Below are positions 1 through 10,338 of a stretch of 64,000 bases of DNA, piece by piece. A model generated the notes under the pieces. It saw only the letters and a list, made by a program, of their open reading frames with translations, did no database searches and was not told the DNA's origin. Each line of letters starts with the position of its first letter. The stretch's first letter is position 1. Origin of the DNA: Cephalotus follicularis (Eukaryota; Streptophyta; Magnoliopsida; Oxalidales; Cephalotaceae); contig BDDD01000427.1 of the NCBI GenBank assembly GCA_001972305.1, positions 244,619 through 308,618 on the forward strand, in the 5' to 3' direction. The position numbers and the translations under genes are program-made.

Positions 1-204
1 AGATACTTCGAAGCACGGATGAAGGATACAATCGGCGTAGAAAACCCATTGTCTCTCTTAAACTGGAAGGTAGTACCATCGGGCAGACGAAAATTAACCG
101 TCTTGCTATAGCAGTCCATGTAAGCATGATGTGCTGACAGCCAATCCATTCCCAAAATAATATCGAAGTCGCGGATAGGCAACGCTATCAAATCCGCATA
201 CAAG
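1..204 (-). pseudogene. Chromovirus (T-minus) protease-end fragment, distal half
   Basis: Read on the minus strand this gives the end of a Ty3/gypsy chromovirus protease and the start of the linker to RT, with the motif [19 protein letters not shown]. The same stretch appears on the plus strand at about 26,650-26,790 in another copy. Gag and the protease start of the same element lie at 11,818-13,230, so the two pieces are halves of one element split by Tat-I. RT, integrase and the second LTR would lie left of the window. It is a broken fossil, several breaks over both pieces. Confidence 0.85.
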
Positions 205-205
205 G

Positions 206-1066
206 TGATATGGGAAAAATTGAATTAAACCAAAAATGACACGTGTCCTTTGCAGACACAGCCAGATGTTCAAGAGTTTCAAAGGTTGTACCAACTCAAG
301 CCAGAGGAAGCTTATTAACTAAGGAAACAGTGACATGTGGAGAATTCCTCCTCGACATAGGTGCCGAGGAGCCACCCTGCAGTTGTCATGCAAAGATTAC
401 TCTCCTCGGCATTAGAGCCGAGGACCCCCTCTAAAGCAACAGTGCCGAGAACCTCCTCGGCTACATAGCAGAAAACCACTTTTTTCAAGCACAAGTCTAT
501 GAAGAAACTCTAGACGTTGAAGACCTTGAAGCAAGGGACTGAATACCTCAGTAGCATCACTACAGTTCGCCTCTTTGGCAGATCTGTGGCAGAGGATCCC
601 CTCTTCATTTATGGAATGAAACCATGAAGTTAGCCTACTTTTTAGGGATCCATATCTTCCAAGTATAGAAGATAAGATATAGTTAACAACCTACAAGGAA
701 AGTGGCAATAAATCAGGTGGAGATAAGGGAAATCCTGAGATCCTCGGCATTTCCTTAGGGGACAGCCATCACCTCCGCTTTTCACGCTCAGACAGTTACA
801 AACCAGTCCTATAAATACAAGAATCAAACACAAATCAAAGGTTAGCCATTTTTACATTGCAAAGAACCTTATACCCTCTGCACAATGTCTAACTTGAGCG
901 TCGGAGTGTCCCCGGGAGAACAACCTCCTGGACCTTCCACCAGTTTGTTACCTTGTGCAGGAATCAGAGATCGACGTCTTCCTCCCCGGCATCCTTTTTG
1001 AGCGTTTCTCTTAACAAATTATAGTCCTCCACGTAGGATACTGTTGAGAGAAGGATTTCTGTATCA
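206..1066 (+). repeat. Tat-I 5' LTR
   Basis: This 861-bp LTR starts TGATATGGG and ends TGTATCA. It is the same length as the right copy at 10,955-11,815 and about 95% identical. A TATA box lies near 810. From about 147 bp inside the 5' end there are recurring CCTCGGC / GCCGAGG words in both orientations. Confidence 0.95.
810..817 (+). promoter_or_regulatory. TATA box of the Tat-I 5' LTR
   Basis: TATAAATA in the context CAGTCCTATAAATACAAG, about 250 bp before the LTR end; the same octamer is kept in the right LTR at 11,559-11,566. The position fits the U3/R boundary. Confidence 0.7.
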
Positions 1067-1071
1067 ACATT

Positions 1072-1087
1072 TGGCACCGTCTGTGGG
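1072..1087 (+). other. Tat-I primer-binding site
   Basis: TGGCACCGTCTGTGGG begins a few bases after the LTR end, where minus-strand synthesis is primed by a tRNA. This sequence is familiar from plant Tat-type elements. I do not assign the tRNA. Confidence 0.75.
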
Positions 1088-1114
1088 AAACGCAGCAAAA
1101 AGTCATTAGAAATC

Positions 1115-2995
1115 ATGCCTCCGAGGAAGAACAACAACCAGGTTGGAGCCACGGGCAGCAAACAACAGGAGGTCACAGCTCCTCACCCAGAAGCCGTCCA
1201 GGGGGCGGTTCGAGAACAAGCTCCACTTACAGGGGAGCAGCTCAATCAACTCCTCTAGGGAATGGAGCGTATCACTGATCTGTTGGTCACCACTTTAGCC
1301 AACCAACAGCAGTAAGCCGGGCCCGCTCAGCAAGTGGTCCGAGGAGTATCTGGTCCCCACAGACCAGAGGCAGAGGTACGGCACCCACGAGGTGCCAGGC
1401 GAAACCCATCAAGGGGAGACAAACTTCCCCTTAGGCGGTCAGGGGACAACGTTCCCCTGGGAAGGAGGCTTGAGATCAATGCATCTCAGAGGGCAGAGTC
1501 CTCGACTGCTCGGGATCATCCAAACCATCCCAGGAGAGTGCATCCTCAGCAACAGGCAATGGATATGGATCCTCAGTAGGAAGCCAGGGTAGCTGAGGAG
1601 GCACATGTGCGTTCCAATGCTCCACGCAGAGCTGGCACAGCGCGAGGAAGTAGGGTTGACCCCCCAGCCTCAGCAACTGGAGGATCACGTGTTTCTAGCA
1701 GAGTTAGGAACATAGAAGATATGGAGCAAGCAGTAGATAGAAGGCTTGCAGAGTTTGAAAGGAGGTTCCGAGGAGTGGAACAGGACCGGGGGCATCTATC
1801 CGAGGTGCGAAATATTAGCGCCCACCCCTTCACGTCCGAGGTCATGGTAGAGCAAGTCCCCAGCGGGTTCCGATACCCAAGCATTGATAAGTACGATGGG
1901 TCCATGGACCCCATCCAACATTTACTTTCTTACATTTAGGCTATGTGGATATACCAGGCCTCGGACGCCATGCTTTGCCGAGGATTCCCAGCGACCTCGA
2001 TTGGAGCTTCCCAGTCATGGTATTTTACCTTGACGAGAAGCTCAGTGAAGAGCTTCGATCAATTTACGGAACTGTTCCTAACCAAGTTCCTCAACAGCAC
2101 CATGCAGAGGAGAAACTCTACCCACCTCATCAACGTGGTGCAGGGTATTGATGAGTCTCTGAGGGACTACCTCAAAAGATTCAACAAGGAATCCCTCACA
2201 GTGAAAGACCTGGAGCCTTCTTTTGCACTGGCAGCCTTAAACAACGGGCTGAGAAATAACTCGTCGTTCACCTTCTCCCTGTTGAAAAAACCGGCCAAGG
2301 ACATGGAAGACCTGCTAAAGAGGGCGGAGAGATATGTCAATGCCGAGGAAGAGATGGCGGCCAGAAAAGAAAAGATGCCCTGGTCAGGCCATCAGGAGGA
2401 GAAAGGGGGGCATTCACGAAATGCCCCAGAGAGGAAGGAGAAGAGGAAGGAGAGGTCGGACCTGTCCAAGGAAGACCTCAGACACAAACTCTCTAGACGT
2501 GAGTGTTCATCCAGGGGAGGGGCCCCAATCCCATCTTACAACACTTTTTCCCCCTCCTGGACACGCGTACCAGGATACTTGCTGTGGAGCAAGATAAACT
2601 CCCTTTCCAGTGGCAGAGAAGCCGAGGACTCCGGCAGAGAACAGAAATCTTCAGAAGTACTGTCGGTATCATCGTGACCACGGGCACAATATAGAGGAGT
2701 GCAGGCAGCTGAAAAATCAGATTGAGGACCTGATTAGGAAGGGACATCTGCGCAAGTACGTGCACAGAGATGCCCCCCAAGGAAGGAGGGATCAGAGAAG
2801 AGAAGAGGCTCCTCTACAACAAGACGAGCGACAGGAGCAGCAGCAACCCAGAGGTGTCATCCACACCATCTCTGGGGGGGTCGCATCTGGGGTGACCACA
2901 CAAATGGCAGAAAGGCCTACGGGAGACAGTCCCTTGCTATGCAACAAGTCCCTCACAGCAAAAGGCTCAAAACTGGTGGAGACGAGGAGGTGATA
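1115..2995 (+). pseudogene. Tat-I gag (capsid and nucleocapsid region)
   Basis: Gag builds the virus-like particle and binds RNA. The chosen start is the first ATG after the primer site (MPPRKNNN...), followed by a polar leader and a retrotransposon gag domain at about 1,850-2,360, with the family signatures DGSMDPIQHLLSY, LTKFLNSTM and LRDYLKRFNKE. A charged Lys/Arg/Glu stretch follows, then the Tat-type Cys/His motif YCRYHRDHGHNIEEC at about 2,650-2,700. The open frame overlaps the protease frame near 2,940. It is a broken fossil with several breaks. Confidence 0.88.
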
Positions 2996-3496
2996 ACCTT
3001 CTTAGAGGCGAACAATGAGGGAGTACGTCTCCCTCACGATGATCCAGTGGTGGTAACTCTTCTGGTGGAACTCTTTACCATGAAGAGGATCCTTATTGAC
3101 AGTGGCAGCTCGGCCGATATCCTATACAAACACGCATTTGATCAGCTGAGGATACCGGCAGACCAGCTAAAGCCCGTAAAGACCCCACTGGTTGGCTTCA
3201 CAGGTGAGACGATCCATCCTCTGGGATCTATCAACCTGTTCGTGGTTGCAGGCACAACCCCACGCCAGACTCAGGTGGAGATCACGTTCCTGGTGGTTGA
3301 TACCCCAAGCCCTTACAATGCTATAGTAGGGCGACCAGGTATGAACTTGTTGGAGGCAATAGTGTCTACGAGGCACTTAGTGGTGAAGTTTGCAATAAGG
3401 TTTTGTGTGGGGAGGTCAGAGGAGATCAACAGGCAGCAAGGCAGTGTTACAAAACTACCATCTCGGACAAGGGGAAGGGCAAGGTTCTCCCCATAG
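2939..3496 (+). CDS. Tat-I aspartic protease region
   Basis: This is a retroviral-type aspartic protease that would cut the polyprotein. The catalytic signature ILIDSGSSADILY is at about residues 51-63, with flap and core features further on (LVGFTGETIHPLG, VVDTPSPYNAIVGRPGM at about residues 120-135). It lies between gag and RT, the normal Ty3/gypsy order. Part of a broken element. Confidence 0.88.
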   Translation: MQQVPHSKRLKTGGDEEVITFLEANNEGVRLPHDDPVVVTLLVELFTMKRILIDSGSSADILYKHAFDQLRIPADQLKPVKTPLVGFTGETIHPLGSINLFVVAGTTPRQTQVEITFLVVDTPSPYNAIVGRPGMNLLEAIVSTRHLVVKFAIRFCVGRSEEINRQQGSVTKLPSRTRGRARFSP

Positions 3497-3552
3497 CAAA
3501 CATGGAGCTCAGAGGAGACCTGGAACTAGAGCGTCCATAGCCTGTTGAGGAT

Positions 3553-4677
3553 GTGCTCCAAGTGCCCATGGAAGAGGGAAACAATGAGAAAGTGCGCCAA
3601 CTTGGCTCACAACTTGGAGAGGCGGAGAAGGGGGAATTAATAACATTCCTCCGAGATAATAAAGATGTTTTCGCGTGGTCGGCAGAGGAGGTCCCTGGGA
3701 TCAGCCCAGACGTAATGGTTCACAAGCTAAGCGTGGACCCAGCCAGGCCTCTGACCAGACAAAAGAAGAGGAACTTTGCCCCAGAGAGGCAGCAGGCAAT
3801 AGCAGAGGAGGTGAGCAAGCTGTTGCAGGCAGGTTTCATAAGAGAAGTGCACTACTCAGACTGGCTGGCGAATCCAGTGCTAGTCAAAAAATCCAATGGC
3901 AAATGGAGGATGTGCATAGACTTCACAGACCTCAACAAAGCTTGCCCAAAGGATCACTTCCCTCTCCCAAAAATAGACCAGCTGGTAGACGCAACCTGGG
4001 GTTACAGAATATTAAGCTTCTTGGATGCTTACTCGGGATATAATCAAATCCCCATGTACAAGACTGATGAGAACAAGATAGCGTTCATAACAGACCGAGG
4101 AATGTACTGCTACAAGGTTATGCCCTTTGGCTTGAAGAATGCAGGGGCCACCTACCAGCGCCTGGTGAACAAAATTTTTGAGCCTCAGATTGGGAAGAAT
4201 ATGGAGGTGTACATAGACGATATGCTCGTCAAAACCCCTTCCAGGAGCCCCCACATAAAAGACTTGGAGGAGACGTTTGATGTACTAAGGAGGTATAATA
4301 TGAAACTCAATCCGTCCAAGTGCACGTTTGGGGTCACCTCAGGAAAGTTCCTCGGATTCATGGTCTCTAGCAGAGGGATAAAGGCCAACCCAAAGAAGAT
4401 CTCGGCAATTCAAAGCATGAGGCCACCTCAAACCATCAGGGACGTCCAGAGGTTAAATGGGGAGATTGCAGCCCTGAGCAGGTTTGTGTCAAAGTCAGCA
4501 GAGAAGTGCCTCACCTTCTTCAAAATACTTAGAGATCCCAAGGGATTCTCTTGGTCAGACGACTGTCAAGCAGCCTTCGACAAGTTGAAGGAATACTTGG
4601 CTTCCCCACCTCTAATATCGAACCTAAGAATGGGGAAGACTTGTATTTGTACCTTGCGGCCACCTAGGGCGCAGTGA
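3553..4677 (+). CDS. Tat-I reverse transcriptase
   Basis: This is the RNA-dependent DNA polymerase that copies element RNA in the particle. Conserved blocks are NPVLVKKSNGKWRMCIDFTD (about residue 112), NKACPKDHFPLP, SFLDAYSGYNQI, MPFGLKNAGATYQRLVN and the active-site block YIDDMLVK (about residue 220), then KCTFGVTSGKFLGF and the thumb. The wording NKACPKDHFPLPKIDQLVDAT is typical of the Tat branch rather than of chromoviruses. RNase H follows directly. Part of a broken element. Confidence 0.93.
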   Translation: MLQVPMEEGNNEKVRQLGSQLGEAEKGELITFLRDNKDVFAWSAEEVPGISPDVMVHKLSVDPARPLTRQKKRNFAPERQQAIAEEVSKLLQAGFIREVHYSDWLANPVLVKKSNGKWRMCIDFTDLNKACPKDHFPLPKIDQLVDATWGYRILSFLDAYSGYNQIPMYKTDENKIAFITDRGMYCYKVMPFGLKNAGATYQRLVNKIFEPQIGKNMEVYIDDMLVKTPSRSPHIKDLEETFDVLRRYNMKLNPSKCTFGVTSGKFLGFMVSSRGIKANPKKISAIQSMRPPQTIRDVQRLNGEIAALSRFVSKSAEKCLTFFKILRDPKGFSWSDDCQAAFDKLKEYLASPPLISNLRMGKTCICTLRPPRAQ

Positions 4678-5675
4678 GTGCAGTGCTGGTCAGAGAAGAG
4701 GAAAAAGTTCAAAAGCCAATATACTATGTGAGCAAGGCTCTGAATGATGCTGAGGGAAGGTACCCAGAGGTGGAGAAGTATGTTTATGCTTTGATCATCT
4801 CGCCCAGGAAATTGAGGCCATATTTCCAAGCCCATACAATCAAGGTTCTGACTGACAAACCGCTTAAACAAGTTCTCGCAAAACCAGACACCACGGGCAG
4901 GTACATCAAGTGGTCAGTCGAACTAGGCGAGTATGATGTGAAGTTTGAAGCCAGGTCAGCAATTAAAACACAGGTACTGGCCGACTTCGTTGGAGACAAT
5001 AAACCTACGGAGTGTATGGAGGAGACCCCTTCCAAGAGCGAGAAGGGGATGTGGAAATTGTTAGTAGATGGATCTTCCTGCCTCACTGGCAGTGGGGCAG
5101 GGTTAGTATTGATGAGCCTGGATGGTTGGACATTGGAGTACGCTCTGAGGTTCAAGTTTAAAGCTACAAATAATGGAGCTGAGTGGGAAGCTCTGATATC
5201 TGGACTGACTATTGCAAAGCACTTGGAGGTGCAAAAGATAGAAACCTCCAGTGATTCTCAACTAGCGGTTGGTTTGGCAAATGGGGAGTACGAGGCCAGA
5301 GAAAACCTTATGGTAAAATACTTATCCCATTTTCAGGGCATGAAGTCAGCATTCAAAGTTTTAAGAATTGTGAAGGTACCCAGGGCAGAAAACGTCCGAG
5401 CAGACCAGTTATCTAAACTAGCAACGACAAAGGAGTTGGAGAAAAATCAAACCGTGCTAGTAGACTACCTGGACAGGCCAACCATCTCTGAAGTAGGTGT
5501 GATAGACATAGATGTACCACCGGAGCCAAACTGGATGACTCCCTTTGTCAATTGGCTAAGGGACGGAACCCTGCCGAGTATCCCGTGGTGGCGAGGAAGT
5601 TGGTCTACAGAGCAAACAGATTCCAATTCCGAGATGGAATCCTCTATAAAAGATCTTTCTCATTCCCTTGGCTGA
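4674..5675 (+). CDS. Tat-I RNase H followed by a second, archaeal-type RNase H
   Basis: There are two RNase H-like domains in a row. Residues 1-105 are the usual Ty3/gypsy RNase H (KPIYYVSKALNDAEGRYPEVEK, ending ADFVGD). Residues 125-250 form a second domain with the acidic signatures LLVDGSS, NNGAEWEAL, SDSQL and ADQLSKLA, the pattern of the archaeal-type RNase H known from Tat/Ogre-group plant elements. RNase H removes RNA from the RNA-DNA hybrid. The dual set is the best lineage marker here. Part of a broken element. Confidence 0.9.
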   Translation: MSAVLVREEEKVQKPIYYVSKALNDAEGRYPEVEKYVYALIISPRKLRPYFQAHTIKVLTDKPLKQVLAKPDTTGRYIKWSVELGEYDVKFEARSAIKTQVLADFVGDNKPTECMEETPSKSEKGMWKLLVDGSSCLTGSGAGLVLMSLDGWTLEYALRFKFKATNNGAEWEALISGLTIAKHLEVQKIETSSDSQLAVGLANGEYEARENLMVKYLSHFQGMKSAFKVLRIVKVPRAENVRADQLSKLATTKELEKNQTVLVDYLDRPTISEVGVIDIDVPPEPNWMTPFVNWLRDGTLPSIPWWRGSWSTEQTDSNSEMESSIKDLSHSLG

Positions 5676-6763
5676 GGTGCTTGAACCCCTCAGAGGATGA
5701 CTACGCCCTAAGGGAGGTCCATGAGGGAATCTGTGGCAACCACACTGGGGGTAGGACATTGTCTCACAAGCTGTTGAGGCAAGGTTACTACTGGCCGACT
5801 ATGCATGAAGATGCTATAAACTTAGTGAGGAAGTGTGATAAGTGCCAGAGGAATGCCAATATAAGCAGGAAGCCTTCTCACCCTCGGACGTCTATTACAG
5901 CCCCATGGCCCTTCCCATAATGGGGAATGGACTTCGTTGGACCATTACCTATGGCAACCGACCAGAGGAAGTTTCTCATTGTAGCGGTTGATTACTTCAC
6001 TAATTGGGTGGAAGCAGAACCTCTGGCTACAATTACAGAGAAGAACACGAAGAGCTTTGTATGGAAGTCAATCATCTGCAGATTCGGAGTCCCAAGGACA
6101 ATTATCACTGATAATGGTAAGCAGTTTGATTGCCAAGCCTTTCGTGACTTTTGCAGAGAATGGAGGATAGAGCATAGGCTCGCATCGGTAGCCTACCCCA
6201 AAAGCAATGGTCAAGCCGAGGTGATCAACAGAGAAATCATCTCGGGCTTGAAGAAGCGCTTAGAAGATAGTAAAGGAAGATGGACCGAGGAGCTACCAAG
6301 CGTTCTATGGGAATATAGGACAACTCCTCAGACTACTATTGGTGAATCCCCATATAGTCTATGTTTCAGAGCAGAGGCTATGATACCAGTAGAGGTTGGA
6401 ATACAATCTCCTAGAGTTGTACATTTCACTAAAGATAATAATGAAGGTCTCAAATGCATCCTCGACCTAGTGGAAGAGCTCAGGGACAAGGCTGCGATAA
6501 GAGTTGCAGCCTACCAGCAGAGGGTAAGCTGTTACTATAACAAAAGAGTAAGCCCCAGACCACTAAGGCAAGGAGATCTAGTCCTACGCAACTCAGCCGT
6601 TGCAGATCCTACCGGTACCAGAGGAAAGCTAGCCCCTGCCTGGGAAGGGCCATACAAGATCAAAAGGGTCCTCTGCCTAGGAACATTCAAACTTGAAACT
6701 TTGGGGAGTAGGGAGATTGCCAGAGCTTGGAATGCCGAGTATCTGAGGAAGTACTATCAATGA
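5552..6763 (+). CDS. Tat-I integrase region
   Basis: Integrase inserts the cDNA into the chromosome. The zinc-binding HHCC region is at about 5,720-5,870 (HEGICGNHTGG ... CDKCQRNA). The catalytic core follows from 5,927, with aspartates in MDFVGPLP and IITDNGKQFD and the glutamate in SNGQAEVINREI. The C-terminal part includes KLAPAWEGPYKIKRVL and ends near 6,763. It lies downstream of both RNases H, as in other Ty3/gypsy elements. Part of a broken element. Confidence 0.9.
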
Positions 6764-8012
6764 TTGTAAGATATTTTGAATGAAGTTTGAATTTTTCAAG
6801 ATTTGTTCAAGATTTGTGTTCAATATTATATTTCCAAGTTTTCAAGGGACCGGAGGTCCAATGTTCATGTCCTCAAACCTCTGAACAACCACTGGTAAGC
6901 TCCCTCAGTTTTTACTTTGTACATCTCAGATCACGCCCCCAAGGGGGCACCTAGAGATCCAAAGCTTCCTAAGACTTACGGAGACTAACCCTCAAAAAGA
7001 AAGCCTCCTTCCGCGGAGCCTACAAAAGCGTCCTTCCAAGGAGCCTACAAAAGCCTCTTTCCGAGGAGCCTACAAAAACCTCCTTCCGAGGAGCCTACAA
7101 AAGCCTCCTTCCGAGGAGCATACAAAAGCCTCCTTCCGAGGAGCATATAGAAGCCTCCTTCCGAGGAGCATACAAAAGCTTCCTTCCGAGGAACCCCCCT
7201 ATATTAATCAACAAAGACTCCTTCCGAGGAGCACGCCTAAAGACTTCCAAGGAAGCACTAAGACTCGTCAGAGAGCAAATTCTGGTTGGCAACACCATAG
7301 GAACTTGTCCAACCAGACCTAAAGTCGTGACTTGAAAGGCGAACCCATGGGAACTCGCAACGATCAAGCTCGTCGGATTGAGCACTTTAATACAAGTGTC
7401 CCTAAGCGGACTGCAAGCTCAGTCGACCTGTCCTAAAACCTAATAGGTCAGACGATACTCTCCTCGGCAAACCCATAGGAACTTGTCTGAGTGGACCAAG
7501 AACTCAATCTATGAGTACAATAAAACCTTTCAAAGACTGAGTTACAATAACTTAAGCACTTTCAAAGTAAAGGGTCCTACGAGGACTGCCAAAGCTAAAG
7601 TGACCTTGTCTACGAAAAGTTAGTGATTTGGGCTAAGTTAAAATTCCTAAGGGAATTATCGGTGCATGTATACCCACAAAGCTCAAGCATACAACACAAG
7701 GGACTAGCCGAAGGCAAAGTCCAAGAATACAAGAGTTTTTTTATTAATATTTTTGATAAGTTACTTTAAGTCCTTTTGGAGGAGTGTTTGCTTCTACGAG
7801 AAGTCAGAGGTCCCAGTGAGCAAAATCCCTAAGGGGATTGTAAACATACATGCCAAGTGCAAAGACATCAAGTTCACAATGTGAAAAGTAAAGACAAAAA
7901 GCAGAGAATGCAAAAAGTTATCTTTATTCATAAGTTGAAGATACAAGTACAAGAAAAGGAAAATCATTACAAGGCAGAAAAAAAAGAAAAAGAAAAAGCT
8001 AGCCTATAAAAA
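6764..8012 (+). other. Tat-I non-coding region after pol
   Basis: About 1.25 kb between the integrase end and the antisense gene. It contains the 25-bp array (separate entry), then purine-rich AT-rich DNA with loosely repeated phrases on the theme GACTNCCTCCGAGGAGC. I see no gene in it. Confidence 0.7.
7001..7200 (+). repeat. 25-bp tandem array, 8 units, in Tat-I
   Basis: Units of the form AAGCCTCCTTCCGAGGAGCN followed by NTACAA start at 7001, 7026, 7051, 7076, 7101, 7126, 7151 and 7176, an exact 25-bp period with few mismatches. Each unit holds the inverted repeat CTCCTTCCGAGGAG. A weak further unit follows near 7,216. Tat-II has a different array in the matching place (33,221-33,350). Confidence 0.93.
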
Positions 8013-8666
8013 CTAAGCTAAGGAAGGAGCATCAGGAGAAGTTCCATCTTCAGGAGGAGGACAAACAAAAGGCCCAGCTGGCGGAGGTTGAGGAGTCACG
8101 AGGTCCGAGGCAGGATCATCAGAGGCAGGCTGAAGTCCCAGTTCCTCTTTCTCAACTCCTTGGCCAACACTCCCTTCCAAGCCCTCCTCGACCCTTACTT
8201 CCTCGTCTTCATACCCATCAGGATAGTAATCGAAAGCCTTAGCAGCTGAGCAGTAGGTGACCTCGTCCAGGGGAACCTCTGGATGCAAAGTCTTCACCCA
8301 ATTCCTGCAGGTGTACAATCCCCGACGATAGTACTCGGCAGATTCCTTGAAGACCTCATCTCCAAAGGCCTCAGAAGCTTTGAAGTCCTCCACGGAGGCT
8401 TCCATCAAGCTGTGGAACTCGTCCGAGGACCGGAACTCTGCCAGGGCGTCCTCCACTACTTTGGTCCGCAGCCCCTCATGCTTCTTGATGGACTCCTCAT
8501 GTTTTTTCTGCAGAGTCTGGTACTGATTGCTAACCCTGGAGAGGTCCTTCCTCAATTGGTCCTTCTCCAGGACAGCCCCGTTCCTTTCCTCCACAGTGGA
8601 CTCCTGGGCCTTGAGGACTTCCTCAAGCTGAGCTTTGGCCATCCGAGAAGTCTCGTTCTCCTCCAT
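8013..8666 (-). CDS. Tat-I antisense extra gene, distal coiled-coil segment
   Basis: This 217-residue open frame runs opposite to pol. Residues 1-75 are strongly charged and heptad-like (EENETSRMAKAQLEEVLKAQ, then KDQLRKDLSRVSNQYQTLQ), predicting a coiled coil. The middle has YYRRGLYTCRNWVKTLHPEVP, and the end is acidic and Pro-rich. Together with 8,738-9,379 and 9,442-10,338 it forms a minus-strand unit between integrase and 3' LTR, the usual place of the antisense extra ORF of Tat-type elements. The coiled-coil tail fits known proteins of this family; its role is unknown. Confidence 0.75.
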   Translation of the reverse strand: MEENETSRMAKAQLEEVLKAQESTVEERNGAVLEKDQLRKDLSRVSNQYQTLQKKHEESIKKHEGLRTKVVEDALAEFRSSDEFHSLMEASVEDFKASEAFGDEVFKESAEYYRRGLYTCRNWVKTLHPEVPLDEVTYCSAAKAFDYYPDGYEDEEVRVEEGLEGSVGQGVEKEELGLQPASDDPASDLVTPQPPPAGPFVCPPPEDGTSPDAPSLA

Positions 8667-8737
8667 CAGCTACCCCCTCATCTTGTCACACCTCTCCAAG
8701 ATGATCGAGAAGTTCTCGAACAAGAGGTGGTGATTAT

Positions 8738-9379
8738 TTAAAGCCTGCAAAGAAGACTGGAATGAGAACAGAAAACACCTAAGGGTGTAAAGCACACAGT
8801 CAGAGGATCACCCTTTACCTCGAATTGGCTTCGCAGAGAGTTATGGATTAAGTCCTTGTCGGACCAATCCTTCCTCTCCTTCAGCTCGTCTGGAAAGAGG
8901 CAGAAAGAACTAAGGGGGAATGGCACCCCCTGTGTGTTCAGACTGGAGGAGCCATTCCCTACCCCCTCCAGCTCTTCAATCATCCTCTCCACGTCCCGAG
9001 GAAGAGGCAGGATGATGGGGACGTCTGAGATCCGGCCGAGGATAGAGTCCAACTCGGTCTCGGTGATATATCTCCCCTTCTTGCTTGGGGGATGAGGAGG
9101 ATAGTCAGAGGAGCGCCCACCAGCAGGACGCTTGGATCCTTTCTCCTTGGCTACAGTCGCAGCTTTCTACATTTGCTTGGCCCCCGCGGCGGCGGCCTTG
9201 GTCCTCTGCTTGACCCCCTCAGCAGCAGCCCTCTCCTTCTGCTTGGCTGCTTCCTCGGCAGCCTTCTGCTTGTCTGCCGCTGCAGAGGAAGGCTTGGTGA
9301 CCTTGGTGGCGCTAAAAAGGGCATCAAATCCTCGCCGAGAGGCCATTGCTACCCAATAAGAGATAACAAAGTCGGTCAC
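8738..9379 (-). CDS. Tat-I antisense extra gene, middle segments
   Basis: Minus-strand coding-like segments link the two larger frames. One (9,167-9,379) begins MASRRGFDALF after an acceptor-like TTGGGTAG and continues into an Ala/Lys/Gln-rich basic stretch (KQKAAEEAAKQKERAAAEG) that looks like a disordered nuclear-type linker. The other (8,738-9,052) holds DSILGRISDVPIILPLPRDV and an acidic stretch. Plant extra ORFs of this type are known to be spliced, and the spacing fits exons with short introns. The exact structure cannot be read by eye. Confidence 0.55.
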
Positions 9380-9441
9380 TCAAAACTGAACTACAAGACA
9401 ATAGAAGGACGAAGACAAGAAAGACGGAGGAGACAAAAGCT

Positions 9442-10338
9442 TTATACAGTTTTCCCCCATCTCTTGGGGCATGGATTGGTCTGGGGATCCCCCACCCCTG
9501 AGGCTTCCTCGACCTCAGCCAAGTATGATGCTTGGACGGGAACTACACTTAGCCCAACTCGGAGGAGACGCTCCTCGACCATGACAGAGTTTACCTCCTC
9601 GGGCTCCAGGTGTATGAGTTTGTCGAAGTCTAAGTTATCGGCCATTGTCAATAAGGGCCTCCTGTTGAGACGTGTAGTTTCCATGGAATCACACCAGACA
9701 GGGGGAGTGAACCCTTCAAAGTTTTTTATGAGGAAGTATCTCCTCCTCCAATTCTTGATGGATTGGGTAGGTTTGACAAGAAGTTTCTTTATGCCAGGAT
9801 GCGACTTGAAGAAGTAGCCACGTTTCCCTGGCGAGGACGAGATGACATGGAAATGTTTGAACAATCCCACTATTGCGGTCACCTCGGACTCCAGACATCT
9901 AATTAGGAAACCTATAATGAAAATCCAAGATTGGGGTTGGAGAAGAGAAGGATGGAGATTAAACGTCTCCAAGACCGAGAGGGCAAAAGAGGGTACTGAG
10001 ACCCTCAGACCATGGGAGAGAGCACCTTCGAAGACAGTGAAGAGGCCCTCTCTACTCTCTGTGACCATCCGAGGATCCGAGGGGAGACTAAATCTCAACC
10101 AAGCAGGGAAATTGTACTTATGAGAGAGTGCAAGCACCTCATCGCGAGTAAGAGCACTGACACCAAAGCTATCAGAGGCAGGGGTGTTAGCCTCAGGAAT
10201 GGGAACAGCAGGGTCGCCCACTGTAACCCCTAGGCTACCCTCGGAGGGAAGGGGACTCTCGGCAGTGGGAACCACCATAGCCAGGGGTTCGACCTCTAAG
10301 GGAGGAGAAACCCTAGCAGTCAGTTTGGTTCTGGCCAT
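9442..10338 (-). CDS. Tat-I antisense extra gene, N-terminal part (putative gypsy-type transposon domain)
   Basis: This 298-residue open frame on the minus strand starts at the ATG at 10,338 (MARTKLTARVSP). Residues about 60-220 resemble the plant 'putative gypsy type transposon' domain (Pfam Transposase_28): LTRDEVLALSHKYNFPA, then FEGALSHGLRVSVPSFALSV, FIIGFLIRCLESE, FFKSHPGIKKL and WRRRYFLIKNF. Despite the name it has no recognisable transposase active site, and its function is not established. It lies about 210 bp downstream of a minus-strand TATA box, so it probably has its own promoter. Confidence 0.8.
   Translation of the reverse strand: MARTKLTARVSPPLEVEPLAMVVPTAESPLPSEGSLGVTVGDPAVPIPEANTPASDSFGVSALTRDEVLALSHKYNFPAWLRFSLPSDPRMVTESREGLFTVFEGALSHGLRVSVPSFALSVLETFNLHPSLLQPQSWIFIIGFLIRCLESEVTAIVGLFKHFHVISSSPGKRGYFFKSHPGIKKLLVKPTQSIKNWRRRYFLIKNFEGFTPPVWCDSMETTRLNRRPLLTMADNLDFDKLIHLEPEEVNSVMVEERLLRVGLSVVPVQASYLAEVEEASGVGDPQTNPCPKRWGKTV

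Noticed and set aside
7001-7200. CRISPR-like regular array
   Set aside because: The 25-bp units are directly adjacent with no unique spacers, and lie in a plant LTR element; it is a minisatellite.
9442-10338. Functional DNA transposase from the domain name
   Set aside because: The Transposase_28 label is historical; no catalytic triad is visible and the frame lies within an LTR element.
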